DNA of 64,000 nt from Dendrolimus kikuchii (GCA_019925095.2 CM034398.1:12663001-12727000), one strand, 5' to 3'; shown: positions 48,111 through 59,645, counted from the first letter of the stretch. A program made the numbers and translations. Notes: generated by a model from the letters alone, not told the origin.

Positions 48111-48599
48111 GTATAAACAAGAGCGATGATAGTTTTCAATAGATTCTTCAGTTCTATAAGTATATTCTATTCTATTCTTGATCGGCAATGGCTCCAACGC
48201 TGAATGCGCGAGTTGATTTTGTCAATGTCGGAGTAACCATAATTATAAGTTTTATCTATGCGAGTGACCAGGTAAAAATGACAGGTAGGGTGATCAGAAA
48301 TTGTAGTAACAACTTTGAGCGGCGCAGAACGTTTTATGATAACCCGAGGGCAACAAAATAGATTATATATTAAACTAAGTACATTATAAACAATTGTTAT
48401 TAATTATACACAAATTTAGTACGGACGAGAGTTAACAGGTAAATGACATGCATAATAAATATTATATAGATATGGGTAGTAGTTTTAGAATAGTGAAGGA
48501 ATATATGTTCTTGTACCTTTTTCTAACAGCCACACTCGCACAAAGATATACATGGGTACCTGTATTAAAATGGGGTAAGTGCTGGATCTTCAGATTAAG

Positions 48600-48790
48600 T
48601 TTTGAGATTATCCCCAATTGGGGAGAGGATAGTCATATCAACAGAGATACTTTATATAAATTTACAAAACGTCGCAGCTTCATAGATTTTATATGTGCAC
48701 ACCTACTTATGACGTCATAAGTAGTTACAGGTAAAAGGACTCATATAGCACATTAATAATTATTGATTGAATAAAAGTAATTAAAATTGC
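48600..48790 (+). repeat. Dispersed repeat family I, left block of an interrupted copy
   Basis: Aligns with 14490-14640 ('cgtcgcagcttcatagattt', 'tatgacgtcataagtag'). The continuation is found at 50355-50500. Confidence 0.5.
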
Positions 48791-48954
48791 ATGGCGTGTA
48801 ATGAGGAGGGATGAAAGTCACGTGACAAAAAGAATGTGAAACTAAAATGATGAACAAATGTACAGGTAATAAAACTACGAAAATATTAAATGTATAGGTA
48901 CACCAAAAAATCAATGAATGGATTGTGTGAAGAATTATATAATGACTAGAGTTT

Positions 48955-50240
48955 AACCCGCGGCGTAGCCGCGGGTCAACCTCTACTCCGTGCCTTTTGT
49001 TTAAAGAGGTTACAACACAGGTTTCATTGTATTAAATTTTTATGTTACTGGTATTTGCCCCGGAAGATTCACCTCATTTTATATCGCAAACTATCCCATT
49101 TCCCGGTACGAAAAGTATTTATGTCCATTTTAGGTATTAAAATATTTAAACAAAATTACAGCAAAACCGATCCAGTATTCCTAGTCGTTTTCCGTAAAAG
49201 CTTAACGGAAAGACATATCGAGTTACTATTGCATTTTTTATAGACGATAAATTTTTACAACTCTATTGGTCTAATCCAAACTTTAATCCTCTATTTCCTA
49301 GTTTTATTTATCTATCCCCCGTCTATGAAAACTACATAAAAGACAAAAAGGACAAATCGGACAAATTGGACAACTCGGACAACTGGGACAAATCGGACAA
49401 ATCGAAAAAAAGGATAAATCGGACAACTCGGACAAATCGGACAAATTGGACAATTCAGACAAATCAGACAACTCGGACAAATCGGATAACTCAGACATAA
49501 CGGACAACTCGGACAACTCGAACAAATCGGACAACTCGGACATATCGGGCAACTCGGACAACTCGGATAAATCGGAAAAATCGGACAAATCGGATGAATC
49601 GGACAAATCCAACAAATCGGACAAAAAGAACAAAAAGGACAAATTGGACAATACGGACAATTCGGACAAATCGGACAACTCGGGCAAATCGGACAACTCG
49701 GACAAATCGGACAACTCGGACAACTCGGACAACTCGGACAAATCGGACAAATCGGACAATTCGGACTAAAAGGACAAATCGGACTAAAAGGACAAATCGG
49801 AAAACTCGGAAAAAAAGGACAAAGATGATCATGACGAAAATAGAAAATCACAAAAAACCTATCCCACTTTTTGGGATAACCTTAACTTAACATAAACCTA
49901 TCCCATAATCTATCCCATTATCCGGGATAAAAGGTATCCCTTGTCCACCCTCGGTATTAAAATTACACGTATACAGAATTTCAACTAAATCTGTCCAATA
50001 GTTTTTCCGCAAAAGCATAACAAATAGAAAGATAAATATATTTTTATCCCGGAAACTATGCCATTTTTCGGGATAAAAATGATCCTATGTTCCTTCTCGT
50101 CACCGAAAAAAAAAAAATATATATATATATAATGAGTTTCAGCCAAATCGATCCAGTAGTTTTTCAGTGAAAACGGAACAGACAGACAGACAAACAGACA
50201 GACAGAGTTACTTTCGCATTTATAATATTAATAGGGATTA
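48955..50240 (+). repeat. Retroposon-type insert carrying a minisatellite
   Basis: Begins 'tttaacccgcggcgtagccg' and ends 'cgcatttataatattaatag'. It contains repeated 'atcccattttcgggataaa'-type blocks on both sides of the nine-base array 49341-49824 and a (TG)- and (GACA)-rich tail. It separates the two blocks of family I. Confidence 0.5.
49341..49824. repeat. Degenerate nine-base minisatellite, CGGAC core
   Basis: About 54 units of types TCGGACAAC and TCGGACAAA with many substitutions. Like the array at 14823-15551, its unit is nine bases with CGGAC inside. Artificial frames rich in Asp-Asn-Ser-Asp-Lys-Ser (plus) or Cys-Pro-Ile (minus) arise from the period. I see no evidence that they are expressed. 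Confidence 0.9.
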
Positions 50241-50354
50241 GTGGTGTAGCAGAGAACGTATGTCAGAATAAAGGAGTGTTTCGACACTCCTTTATTAGGA
50301 AAAGACACATTGTGCCGACCTTAAATAATTTGGAGAAGGTGAAAAAAAAGAGAG

Positions 50355-50500
50355 AAAAGTAATTAGAATTATTTCTATTATGATGTTTTAAAAGTTAGAC
50401 GATAGGATGTTATTTTAACATCTGTTCTTTTATATGTAAAATGTTAGAATTTATTAATAACATGTGTCGGCATCCGTATTTGATGAATTAATTATGCTAG
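50355..50500 (+). repeat. Dispersed repeat family I, right block
   Basis: 'ttaaaagttagacgatagga', 'catctgttcttttatatg' and 'aacatgtgtcggcatccg' match 14640-14775. Confidence 0.6.
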
Positions 50501-51210
50501 AAATAACATGAGATCTAGACCGTCGTCGCCATGCTATTTCAGTGTTTGGCTCGAATTTTTACATCCCACAGACAAAACCTTCAGCATGTCCCAAATTTTA
50601 TTGACTTCAATAAATTTTTTTTTAGAGAATTAAGCGTCAACTAGAGACCCTGCGTGTGTGTTTCAATCCATGAATAGTGAAGGTACCGTAGAAATGACGA
50701 TCGAACTTATTTGTTGCTTGGTTTACGAAACCTTAAACAGGTATTTAAATCAGACTAGGATGTTATGGAAACCAATTCTAGTGTATAGTATTTTTTTACT
50801 CTGCATAATCTTGAATACATTAGTTTTCCTCTCCTTAGGTAAAGAATTAGAGCAACACAAACATATTTTACGTTTTTGAAAGTGAAAAAATGTCAAAAAA
50901 CGAGAAAAGACCTTTAGAACCTCCTAAGAGTTATATTTTTCACTAGAAGATCATCATTTATGGTTATAGTATTATTCTCCAATATTGCCTTCACCTTATT
51001 TTTCTTATCAGCTCAGTTTGTAATTGAAAAATATAGTCGAATATATTATTAATTTCTCATTTACTGCAAATTTCTATAACAAAGAACCTTTATATTAATT
51101 TCAGCGAAATCTCTTTTAGCAAAACTTTTATATACCTAATTAAAACTCAGGATTTGCGAACTTCGCTGGCAAGAGCGAATAATTCATAAGAAGGTTAATT
51201 AAATTCGTTC
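50501..51210. other. Intergenic sequence
   Basis: One plus-strand frame of 73 codons (50658-50879) has a hydrophobic middle ('ILVYSIFLLCIILNTLVFL') but no family resemblance and no conserved context. Not called as a gene. Confidence 0.35.
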
Positions 51211-51214
51211 TTCC

Positions 51215-52110
51215 GCATCGGTTTGAGGTGCAATATAAAATTTTATCGTGGCGATATACGAATATACTCAGGCATATAAATTAGAACAATGCTCATTCGT
51301 GAACAAAACCTTATAATGATATCTATTCAAATCAAAAATCCTTCCGAATTGGCAATATCTATTATAATTTGATCGATTGTAATATACAGCTGTAACAGCG
51401 AGAGGTAGAGGTTAAATGATACTACTTGGCAGAATTTTCTTTTTCTTTTTAATTTACCGGCCAAAATTCCTTTTTATATCACCTGACTTTTCTATGTACT
51501 CGACATTGGCAAAATCAATGCATAAATGGCATCGCAGCCATCACCTTAAAAAAAATATATACATATACTGCAGATGGCTTCACTGTCGAGTGCTGATGTG
51601 AACTGAAGTGAACTAATTTATTTTAGAAACAGTAACCTTAAGTACAAATACTAACAAGTCGTACAATTAGTACAATATATAGCACAATGTGTGAGCGGGA
51701 CGTATGATGTGCGAGTGAGATAGAGCAACTATTAATATGTGCCATTTAGCCAGTAGTTCGTTTTCCACTACGATGACTAGACGTATACAGCTCCCATAAA
51801 TTCATAATCGAATGATGCAACGATGCATATCCATTCGACAAATTCTAACCTATTGGGTTTGAGATGCAATATAAAATGTTATCGTACGTTAAAGCGTTAT
51901 ATGTGAACCAATTCTTATAATGTAATCTCATTAAATTAAAAGTGTTTTCGAATCGACGATATTACAATTTAATCGATTGTAGTGATGAAGTAATACACAT
52001 CAATTCAAATTGTATCTTCTATAGTCTATTGGGTTTGAAGTGCAATATAAAATGTTATCGTAAACAGATTTGCAGTTTAGAAAAATGCTCAAATGTAAAG
52101 AACTATAAGA
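51215..52110 (+). repeat. Three spaced copies of an AT-rich repeat
   Basis: The phrase 'gaggtgcaatataaaatttt' or close variants followed by 'atcgt' occurs at 51,226, 51,861 and 52,038. The first two are followed at similar distance by 'aatttgatcgattgta' or 'aatttaatcgattgta'. A local duplication or element cluster of unknown type. Confidence 0.55.
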
Positions 52111-53730
52111 TTGGTTTAAAGATAACATAATGGATAAAATACCCCCTAAACTTACCTAAAATCAAAATTGTAATAAAAAAATAGATAAACGTTGGTATTC
52201 GTCACGGTGTATGTTAAGAGTCTAGTTCATTCGAAACCAAATAAAAGACTCTGTTGTGATTTCCGGCAGGCTAAATTTCGTAAACAAACTTTCCATTTGG
52301 CCATCGAAGAAGATACTATTTTCCATGCTTTGAGCTGGGTTTCTGGGATTAGCTCTAAAATTGCTACACATATAACATGCTTACGTTTTTATCTTCTGAT
52401 TCATTTTTATTCATTTAATTGAATCTAGTTCTCTCCATCACATTCAATCCAGACATATTCAAAGTTCGCGAGGCATTTCCTTAATTAAATTCCCACATTC
52501 AGAGACAAGGATAATCTGGCGTGCCGCTCTAAGGAGGTACCTGAGGAATATTGAAAAGTTAAATGGGAAGTAGTCTTGTACAAAAAATAATTCTATTATT
52601 TCGTTTGCAAAACACGCGCTCATTTGAATTCCGAAATTAAATTTCTATATTTTGGAATATCGAAACAGAATTTCTTCTTTTTGAATACGGATTCGCACGG
52701 TTTGCTGATTTATCTAATGTCAAGTTTTCATTAAATGCAAGTTTTAAAATAATCTTCAATTAAATAGGTATTAGGTGAAAGCTGGACCTATAAAAAACCC
52801 CTTCCACCTTAATTTCAGTTAAGTGGTAGATCGTTGACTAATGTCACGCAAGTAGAGTTTTGGTGTCAAAAAAAAAACATTTGCGCTATCCTGTGACAAT
52901 TGATTCTAGGGCCATAGTTTTAAAATAATTGTTAATTTTAAACAAAAATAAATAAAAAAGAATGACATCCTTCTTGAATCTCTAGCTAAAACATAATTTA
53001 AGTGAACTTCTATTGTCTGTTAAGGACTTTCTTTGCTGTTTCCTTCACATAAGTGCCGAATTAAAAAAAAAACTACGTATAGCCTCTTCGATCTTTGGTC
53101 TATAGGTGTACAAATAACATCCATTCATATTCAAGATCGTAAAAAGGACATATACAATAAAGAAAAACTTGTTTTTAACATTTACTTATACATATTACCG
53201 CTTTAGGCAAATAACTACAAAGAAACAGATCTTAGTGGTTTAAAGGTTATATCGTTGTTCTGACTAGTTACTCTGGTCTGGTAGTCTGGGATCGGCCCCA
53301 CAGATCTTCGTCGTATATTATCTACAATTGTAAGCTTAGCTCGAGAGTACAATGTGTGTATCTATCTGTAGAGTTTTAAAAACAAAACAGAAACGCTATT
53401 TTCCCTCAAATTTCCGTCTAAATTAGGTTCACAACTTAAAGATAAAATCATCCTAATTGCAGTAAAAAGAAACAAATAAGGTTAATAGTCTAATATATAA
53501 CTGCCGATAGCCGGTAATCCAGTAAAGCATTCGAAAACAAAAGGTTTATCTGTAGAATTTATTACCTATAAAATTAGTTGGGAACACCTCCAAAAGCGAA
53601 AATATGAAAATATTCCACTCCAGTTTGTAAGGAATAAATTGATTAAAATTGCTTGAGATTTGGATTGCGGCCGACTCCTTGGTATTAAAAAATTGAGAGA
53701 TATTCATAATCTCTTAATTTTCTAAGAAAT
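52111..53730. other. AT-rich intergenic sequence
   Basis: No supported gene or recognised repeat. Confidence 0.4.
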
Positions 53731-53734
53731 AAAT

Positions 53735-53910
53735 AATACATACATACATACATAACTTCACGCCAGTTCCCTTGCGGGGTAGGCACGAACAACAGAGTGC
53801 CATTTAGGCTTATTCTTACACACCTCACTTGCCTCTTTGACATTAATAAATAATAAAGCCCATAAACGGCTCATTGCTACAATCGTTGTGTTTAGTATCC
53901 GTATCTGTGG
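53735..53910. repeat. 'catacataacttcacgcc' repeat
   Basis: 'catacatacatacataactt' then 'cacgccagttcccttgcggg' and 'gtaggcacgaacaacagag'. This is a widespread lepidopteran LINE-derived repeat with a tetranucleotide edge. Confidence 0.55.
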
Positions 53911-53952
53911 GTAGTATACTATCCGCAGTATACCAACTACCTATTTTTTTCT

Positions 53953-54205
53953 TGCTGGAATCGGTACAGCAGACTGTCTGACGGCCTATTTGATAAAATG
54001 TCGTTACCGTTGTCTATGGACATTTGCAACTTGGCCACTGATGTTGGAACATAACTTATACAAGGTTGTTATGATGCCATACTCTAGGCCAGATGTGGTA
54101 GCTATCTAGATGGGCAAACATCCTACCTCTTGGCCGTAGGTTGTTTTGTCACCTCATACGATAGGCCACCCGGCCGCAGTAACCGTACGTTTTTTCGTTC
54201 CCGCA
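53953..54205 (-). repeat. 300-bp SINE-like retroposon, copy 5, internally deleted
   Basis: 253 bp; ends TGCTGGA and TCCCGCA. More diverged than the other four copies, and lacks about 44 bases in the middle. Confidence 0.65.
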
Positions 54206-54603
54206 CGAATAAGTAAAGTATCGTGGAACTATATTACAACCTTAGTCTAAGACGGTTTACTGAATTTGACACGTGTATTATCTCAATGTATATAGGTGAC
54301 ATCGAGATGTTTTATTTCATCGTCAGCACGTGGTGATTGTAATTATATGCAAGTTAGGTCGCAAAAATGCCTAAGTGTTACATAGTTAGCGGCCAGAATT
54401 AGAGCCCACGTCATATGAAGCACAAGTCTCAGATACGGGAGCGTTAGCCACTAAGCGAACAAATTATCTTGGCTTAATGCTTTCTCAGACAACTAAACTA
54501 CAAAGGATGTCAAATACAGATATTCATATTTTGACGCACGTATATTATTCTAAAAATTTATTTCAATACAAAGCATTTTTAACGTCTCTGTTCCATCTGG
54601 GAT

Positions 54604-54657
54604 AATATCGGCGTGATGTGTCACTAAGACTGATTAGTGACACATCACGCAGATATT
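54604..54657. other. Long hairpin
   Basis: A perfect 16-bp stem (54611-54626 with 54635-54650, 'gcgtgatgtgtcacta') is extended by 'aatatc'/'gatatt' after a one-base interruption. Loop of 8 bases. Could be a short palindromic element. Confidence 0.8.
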
Positions 54658-54734
54658 TAATGCGTTTTTTGTGATGAGATATTGTTATTAATTGTTAATG
54701 ATGTTAAACATTGACGGATAATACATTTATATAC

Positions 54735-54850
54735 ACGAATGTAGGTAATCATTAACGGCGTTATTTTTAACGCAATAAACAAGATGCATTTGGCTATAGT
54801 CAATAATAGTAACATTATCTGTGTAGTATTATCTAGTATAACAGTGACGT
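54735..54850 (+). repeat. Dispersed repeat family J, copy 2
   Basis: 'atcattaacggcgttatttt' and 'taacgc', shared with 18940-19020. Confidence 0.5.
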
Positions 54851-54859
54851 CAGATAAAC

Positions 54860-55785
54860 GAAAAAACAAATATTTTATAGGTTTACGTAAGGGTTAGAAA
54901 TATTTAAACTAGTAATAACTTTTATATATATATATACGATTTAGTCAATAATCATGGCTATTGAAAAATGTCCAAAACGTCAGATTAAAATGAAAAATAA
55001 AATAAATTCACGTTTAATAGCAATCTTATCTATTTTAAACAAATGTTTTAATACTTATTTGCACTTTAATAAATTGAATTTGATATCTCAACTCCAAGGT
55101 TTTACAATTGGCCATTAAAATTTTACATTCCAATTTTATTACCATCCGCAGAGCACAGTTAATGGGATGAATCAATAAATTACATTTCGGGAAGTACTAT
55201 CATTATTGATATCTCACAAAGTGATTTTATTACTCTACTTTATTACACAGGTAATTCTAAATTGGTGGTATTATATTTTTTGAACAGGTAGTATCTTATA
55301 TAGAGAGATATGATAGTAGTGTAAATGCAGACAGTTTAGTATGCGTGGTACTATAATATAAGGCGCAGATGAATCTATGCAGAGTCAGTTGATACGCAAC
55401 CGGAAGATCAGAAACAAATAATGGTACGCTGGCGTGACCTTCTACGGACAGAATAACACATTGCACTGATGATATTCAGAGATTAGAATGGCATATAGCA
55501 AACTGATGATTTATAAATACATCTACAGTTTGCTGAAAACCGCAAAAGAGAGGTGTTTAGGCCTTTATATAATAATCACAATGGTTTTTAAATTCTTACA
55601 GTGAAAGTTGTAAGCAAAGCTTACTAATATTAATATTATACAAAATACTAATACAGAAAGCCAATTTTGTTACATGATCCTCTGTGTATTTTTCTAGTGT
55701 TGTAACTTACAAAACTAGAAAAATATACACTAATGTCCTAAGTAAACTAAACTAATGCATGAAAAACAGATTATTTTGTTCAAAA
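54860..55785. other. AT-rich intergenic sequence
   Basis: Nothing beyond an imperfect 15-bp inverted repeat at 55,684-55,730 ('gtgtatttttctagt' with 'actagaaaaatatacac'). Confidence 0.4.
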
Positions 55786-55790
55786 ACAAC

Positions 55791-55930
55791 CATTTCCCTA
55801 GGTTTGCCGCATAACATTCCTTCACTAAAATTTATCCTCTATAAGAAATTATTATTATTACATTTCCCTAGGTTTGCCGCATAACATTGCTTCACTAAAA
55901 TTTATCCTCTATAAGAAATTATTATAATAC
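55791..55930. repeat. Recent 70-bp tandem duplication
   Basis: The unit starting 'catttccctaggtttgccgc' is repeated at 55861. The two copies differ at one base within the first 66, so the duplication is young. Confidence 0.95.
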
Positions 55931-56110
55931 AGGCTGTATTTATTTCTTCAAAATCAGCTGATTCCTGGCAAGGGTAATTTTTTTTAAATCTAATCATACC
56001 ATATTTTAGTTTTCGTCAAAATCGGCCTCGAGACTCCTTTTTCGCTATTTCGTATAGTTTAGGATTTGTCTCTGAAGGCCCAGTTGAAGCATTCACTTGT
56101 TAGCTTCACT
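55925..56110 (+). repeat. Dispersed repeat family G, copy 2
   Basis: Shares blocks with 28540-28725 ('tcgctatttcgtatagttta', 'ctgaaggcccagttgaa'). Confidence 0.5.
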
Positions 56111-56324
56111 TGCGTTTATATAAATAATTCCTTTCAACTTAGAGAATTAAATTTCTAATTACAATATAATATTCATTGAGATGGAATACATAATTATTAA
56201 TTAGAGGTAGCATTTTTAAAATTTTTCAATGACAGTTTTACATAATATAGTAGTCTCGAATATTTTTGTAATACTTTGTTGAACACAAAAGATTTTGTCA
56301 TCAAAATATCAGAAATCTTTTCAT

Positions 56325-56390
56325 GCTTTGAATGAATGAATGAAAAAACTTTATTGTTCACTAAAAACACAAAAAAAAAACTATATTCTC
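56325..56390 (-). repeat. LINE 3'-end repeat, copy 3 (short)
   Basis: 'tgaatgaatgaatgaaaaaa' and 'ctttattgttcact', the same family as 40805-40930. Confidence 0.5.
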
Positions 56391-57170
56391 TACGTATTTT
56401 GATCTGTAATCTGATATAATCAATCTATAAAATCGTTCAGCTGAGTAAGCATTGATGATGAATGACTTACTTATATTTTAGGCATAATTCAAGAATTTTA
56501 GGATACCACACCATTTCACTGATTGTAATAACAATGAAAAGATTGTTCAGGATTTCCTTTCCGTTGATTTGATTTTCAATCTGCTGAATGCTCGGCCCAG
56601 CGCTAACAGCCGTGAACGGATCCGACATTGAGATCGATCAACATCGAAGGGATTACATTTAGTAATTGAGAAGGTTTATTTGGACTTGCTATTAGAAATA
56701 TTACACAACCATGAAGTTAAATTAAATGCTTTGCGGAGAATTTCGTTTTTTAGAGAGGATAATTGGATAATTTTAAGTAAAAATATTTTTGCACTGAACT
56801 CGCGTGACCGTTACGCTCAGATATATAAAGTTTTCATTTCTGACGTGCAGTTCTGCGACTTGACAGTTTTTTTATTATAATTACTTATTGCCTTGAGATG
56901 TAATGTAAATATTTGTATAAATATACATATATTATTAATGTGCATATTGCACAATAATGTTTTCTATCTACCAGGTAAAAAATATCGATAATTTTTGGAA
57001 AAAATATCTACATTAAACTAAATATCAGTTAATTTTTAAGTAAATGAGAAAGAATAACAAATAAATATACTTACGTTGAAATTAAATATGTTTTACATAG
57101 ATATCAGTAGAAAGGAAAAAATAATTACTGTTTTGGAGATTTCTTGGTTAATGGTGTCATCATAATTATG
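56391..57170. other. AT-rich intergenic sequence
   Basis: No supported gene. The 66-codon frame at 56680-56880 has no family resemblance. Confidence 0.4.
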
Positions 57171-57174
57171 ATTG

Positions 57175-57510
57175 TTAATAAAGATAATATTGAATAAATA
57201 ACATAAATAAATGGTTACATATTTGCGGCTTTTGGGATTGAGTCCCTGGGGGCCATGGGGGCTTGAGGCGCATAAACTTTAACAAGACATATCGTAACGC
57301 CTGGTAGACGTCTCTCGTAACCAAAAGACTGGTCTGTACCTCGGACAATGCATTAGCGTTACCATTCAGCGAGGTCATGTAGCCAGTCTTTTGGGCACGT
57401 TTCCAACCTACAGCGGTCTGGCACTAGATTTTGTAATTTAATTTTAATTTGTATATATAGTTTTGTATAGTTTAATTGAACATAACATTTAATTGTGCCT
57501 CTACCAAAAT
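57175..57510 (-). repeat. Hairpin-bearing repeat family D, copy 2
   Basis: 12-bp perfect stem (57321-57332 with 57383-57394) plus an inner 'cctcg'/'cgagg' stem, matching the arrangement at 9890-10060. It directly abuts the 3' LTR of the BEL/Pao element. Confidence 0.6.
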
Positions 57511-57513
57511 TTA

Positions 57514-58484
57514 GAAAACAACCGAAAACGATGCTACGGGAGGCTTCGACTTCGTTGGCGTTGGCGGGAGGGAGCTTCTTCTTATGAACTGCGAACGAAC
57601 TAAACGAACTACTCACGAACTCACGAACTACAAAAATGCGCCCCAAAGGCGTCCTATATTTATAGAGGCTACCTCCGCCGACCCCTCGCTTCGTCGTAAC
57701 ACCCCCTTTACTTTATTTCCTTAATTTTACATACATTAAGCCTTATGTTAACTTACCACTATTATACATTTTGGTACACCCTAGATCTTAGTACATTTCG
57801 AGGGTCCTTACACAGTTGTGACCCATGGTTTTTGTTAGCGGGACGTCGTAATGGGCGTTTACCTCGCCCCCCGCTTCATTAGTATAAATATAAAGCGCTG
57901 AGCGCCCTTACCATTACCTCATTACAAAAACGTGCGCTGTCGAGCGCGGACCTCTGCCTGCACCATCATTATGGCCTACTCGCGTTCGGAGTAGGCAGTA
58001 GTGCAGGCATACCTCACGGATCCCGGGCTCCGGTTGCGTTCTGCAGTCCCGTAGCCCGGTTTCCGCTACCCTTTTGGGTCCCGGGTTCCAGGCGGCGTTC
58101 TGCACGCCTGTAACCCGGTTCCCTTTACATGCTGAGTCCCGGGCTCCAGGCGGCGTTCTGCACGCCTGTAGCCCGGTCTCATTTACCGGGATCTAATAGG
58201 GTCCTACTGGTCAATAAAAGGCACAACGCTACAACATTTATTTCCTAGTGAGTTAAGGCTTATTACATTTTATATTCAATTCTTATAATTATAATTTATT
58301 TATTTAATTTCAAATTAATAACGGTTAAAAATAAACTATATCTATCTCAGTCCGACCCGTCTCTTTCCTGCGCCTAACGGTCGCGTATACATAGTCTGTG
58401 AGGCTTAGCAAATTATACCTATGTTCTTATCGCCTATTGAGACGGGTCGGTGAGTTTCATACATTGTGTTTGTCGTCGTCAACA
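57514..58484 (-). repeat. 3' LTR of the BEL/Pao element
   Basis: Starts on the minus strand at TGTTGACGACGAC, directly after the purine-rich 'ggcgggagaa' that overlaps the integrase stop, a usual BEL/Pao layout. It ends near 57514 ('ggttgttttc'); the final CA is not evident, so this edge is uncertain by a few bases. It holds a TATA box on minus (CTATAAATATAG, 57665-57654) and three 58-bp tandem units at 58021-58192. Confidence 0.75.
58021..58192. repeat. Three 58-bp tandem units inside the LTR
   Basis: Units start 'tcccgggctcc' or 'tcccgggttcc' at 58021, 58079 and 58137. Each can fold, because its 'ccgggct' is complementary to its own 'agcccgg' about 25 bases on; in the second unit both arms change together to 'ccgggtt' and 'aacccgg'. 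Confidence 0.85.
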
Positions 58485-59645
58485 TTCTCCCGCCGTCGCG
58501 TCTCGCGATTCTCCTATGGGCAGCACGACGACTCTCTTGGTAGGCCGCCTCAGCACTCGTCCGCTGGCCGTCGTCACGTCCAGGACTCGAACCTCGCCGT
58601 CTCTGCCGGGATGCACTGCAGTCACTCGTCCTCGGGGCCATGTGTTACGGGGCAGATTTGGGTCGCAAATAATAACCAAATCGCCTACCTTAGGGTTGTC
58701 ACCACTTGCGTAGGGCTCCCGCCGGTATTGTAGTAGCGGCAGGTACTCCCGCACCCACCGTCGCCAGAAGACATCGGCGAGGTACTGCGCGCGTCTCCAG
58801 TGCGCGCGCGCAGTCACGTCGCTGGCCTCGAAGTTCCCGGGGGCCGGCATGTGGCAGTTCGGCCCCAGGAGTAGCAGGTTCGGCGTGATGGCTGGGGGCT
58901 CGTCGGGACCCACGGCCACATGAGTGAGCGGCCGCGAGTTCACGGTGGCTTCGACTTCGGCGAGCAGTGTGGCGAGCGTCTCATCGCTCGGGCGCTGCTC
59001 GCGCAGGGTGACGCGCAACGCCTCTTTGACGGTGCGCACCATGCGCTCCCAGGCGCCGGCCATGAAGGGTGCCGCCGGCGGTAAGAACCGCCAGGCGATC
59101 TGCCGGCGCGACGCTTCCTCTTCGACGGCGCGCCCAGCCTCCGCGAGTTCGCGGTCGGCCGAGCGGAAACACGTAGCGTTGTCGCTCCAGAGTTCGGTGG
59201 GGACGCCGCGCCGCGCTATGAAGCGGCGCAGCGCGTTGATGGCTGAGTCAGCACTCAGCGACGCGACGACCTCGAGGTGTAGTGCCCGTGACGTCATACA
59301 TGTGAATAACGCCACATATCTCTTCTCCCGGTGACGGCCCACGGTCACCTCCAGTGGGCCAAAGTAGTCTACGCCCGTGAAGGTGAAGGGGCGCGAGTGA
59401 TGCGCCAGGCGAGCTGCAGGCAGGCTCCCCGTCGATGGACTCGCTGGCTGGGCCCTCCTCAGTCGGCATTGGAGGCAGTTCCTCAACACTGCTTTGACTG
59501 AGGGCCGTATCTTCATAACCCACAGCCGCTGTCGTAGCTCGTTGACCACCATCTCGACGCCACCATGGTGTAGTTTCTCGTGTACATGTTGTATGTACAA
59601 CTTTGTGTATTTATGTTTCCCGTCTAAGATGGCAGGATTGGCCAT
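58479..59645 (-). pseudogene. BEL/Pao integrase part of pol
   Basis: Open for 388 codons. N-terminal zinc-binding part ('HVHEKLHHGG', then 'CLQC'), catalytic core with 'FTGVDYFGPL' (Asp), 'ELWSDNATCF' (Asp) and 'AGAWERMVRTVKEAL' (Glu), and a C-terminal DUF5641-type domain ('VGDLVIICDPNLPRNTWPRG'). It inserts the DNA copy into chromosomes. It is out of frame with the upstream reverse-transcriptase part because of a one-base difference near 59,680-59,686, so it would not be made as part of the polyprotein. Confidence 0.88.

Noticed and set aside
49304..49890. Asp/Ser/Asn-rich and Cys/Pro-rich reading frames.
   Set aside because: Produced by the degenerate nine-base minisatellite; several overlapping frames on both strands are open at once.
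50658..50879. Small membrane protein candidate.
   Set aside because: One hydrophobic stretch in an AT-rich frame is common by chance; no splice sites, homologues or context support it.
57160..57882. A short LTR of about 370 bp (57514-57882) as the whole repeat.
   Set aside because: The integrase stop and purine tract place the LTR start at 58484, so the shared 360 bases are only the part left before the LINE interruption in the other LTR.
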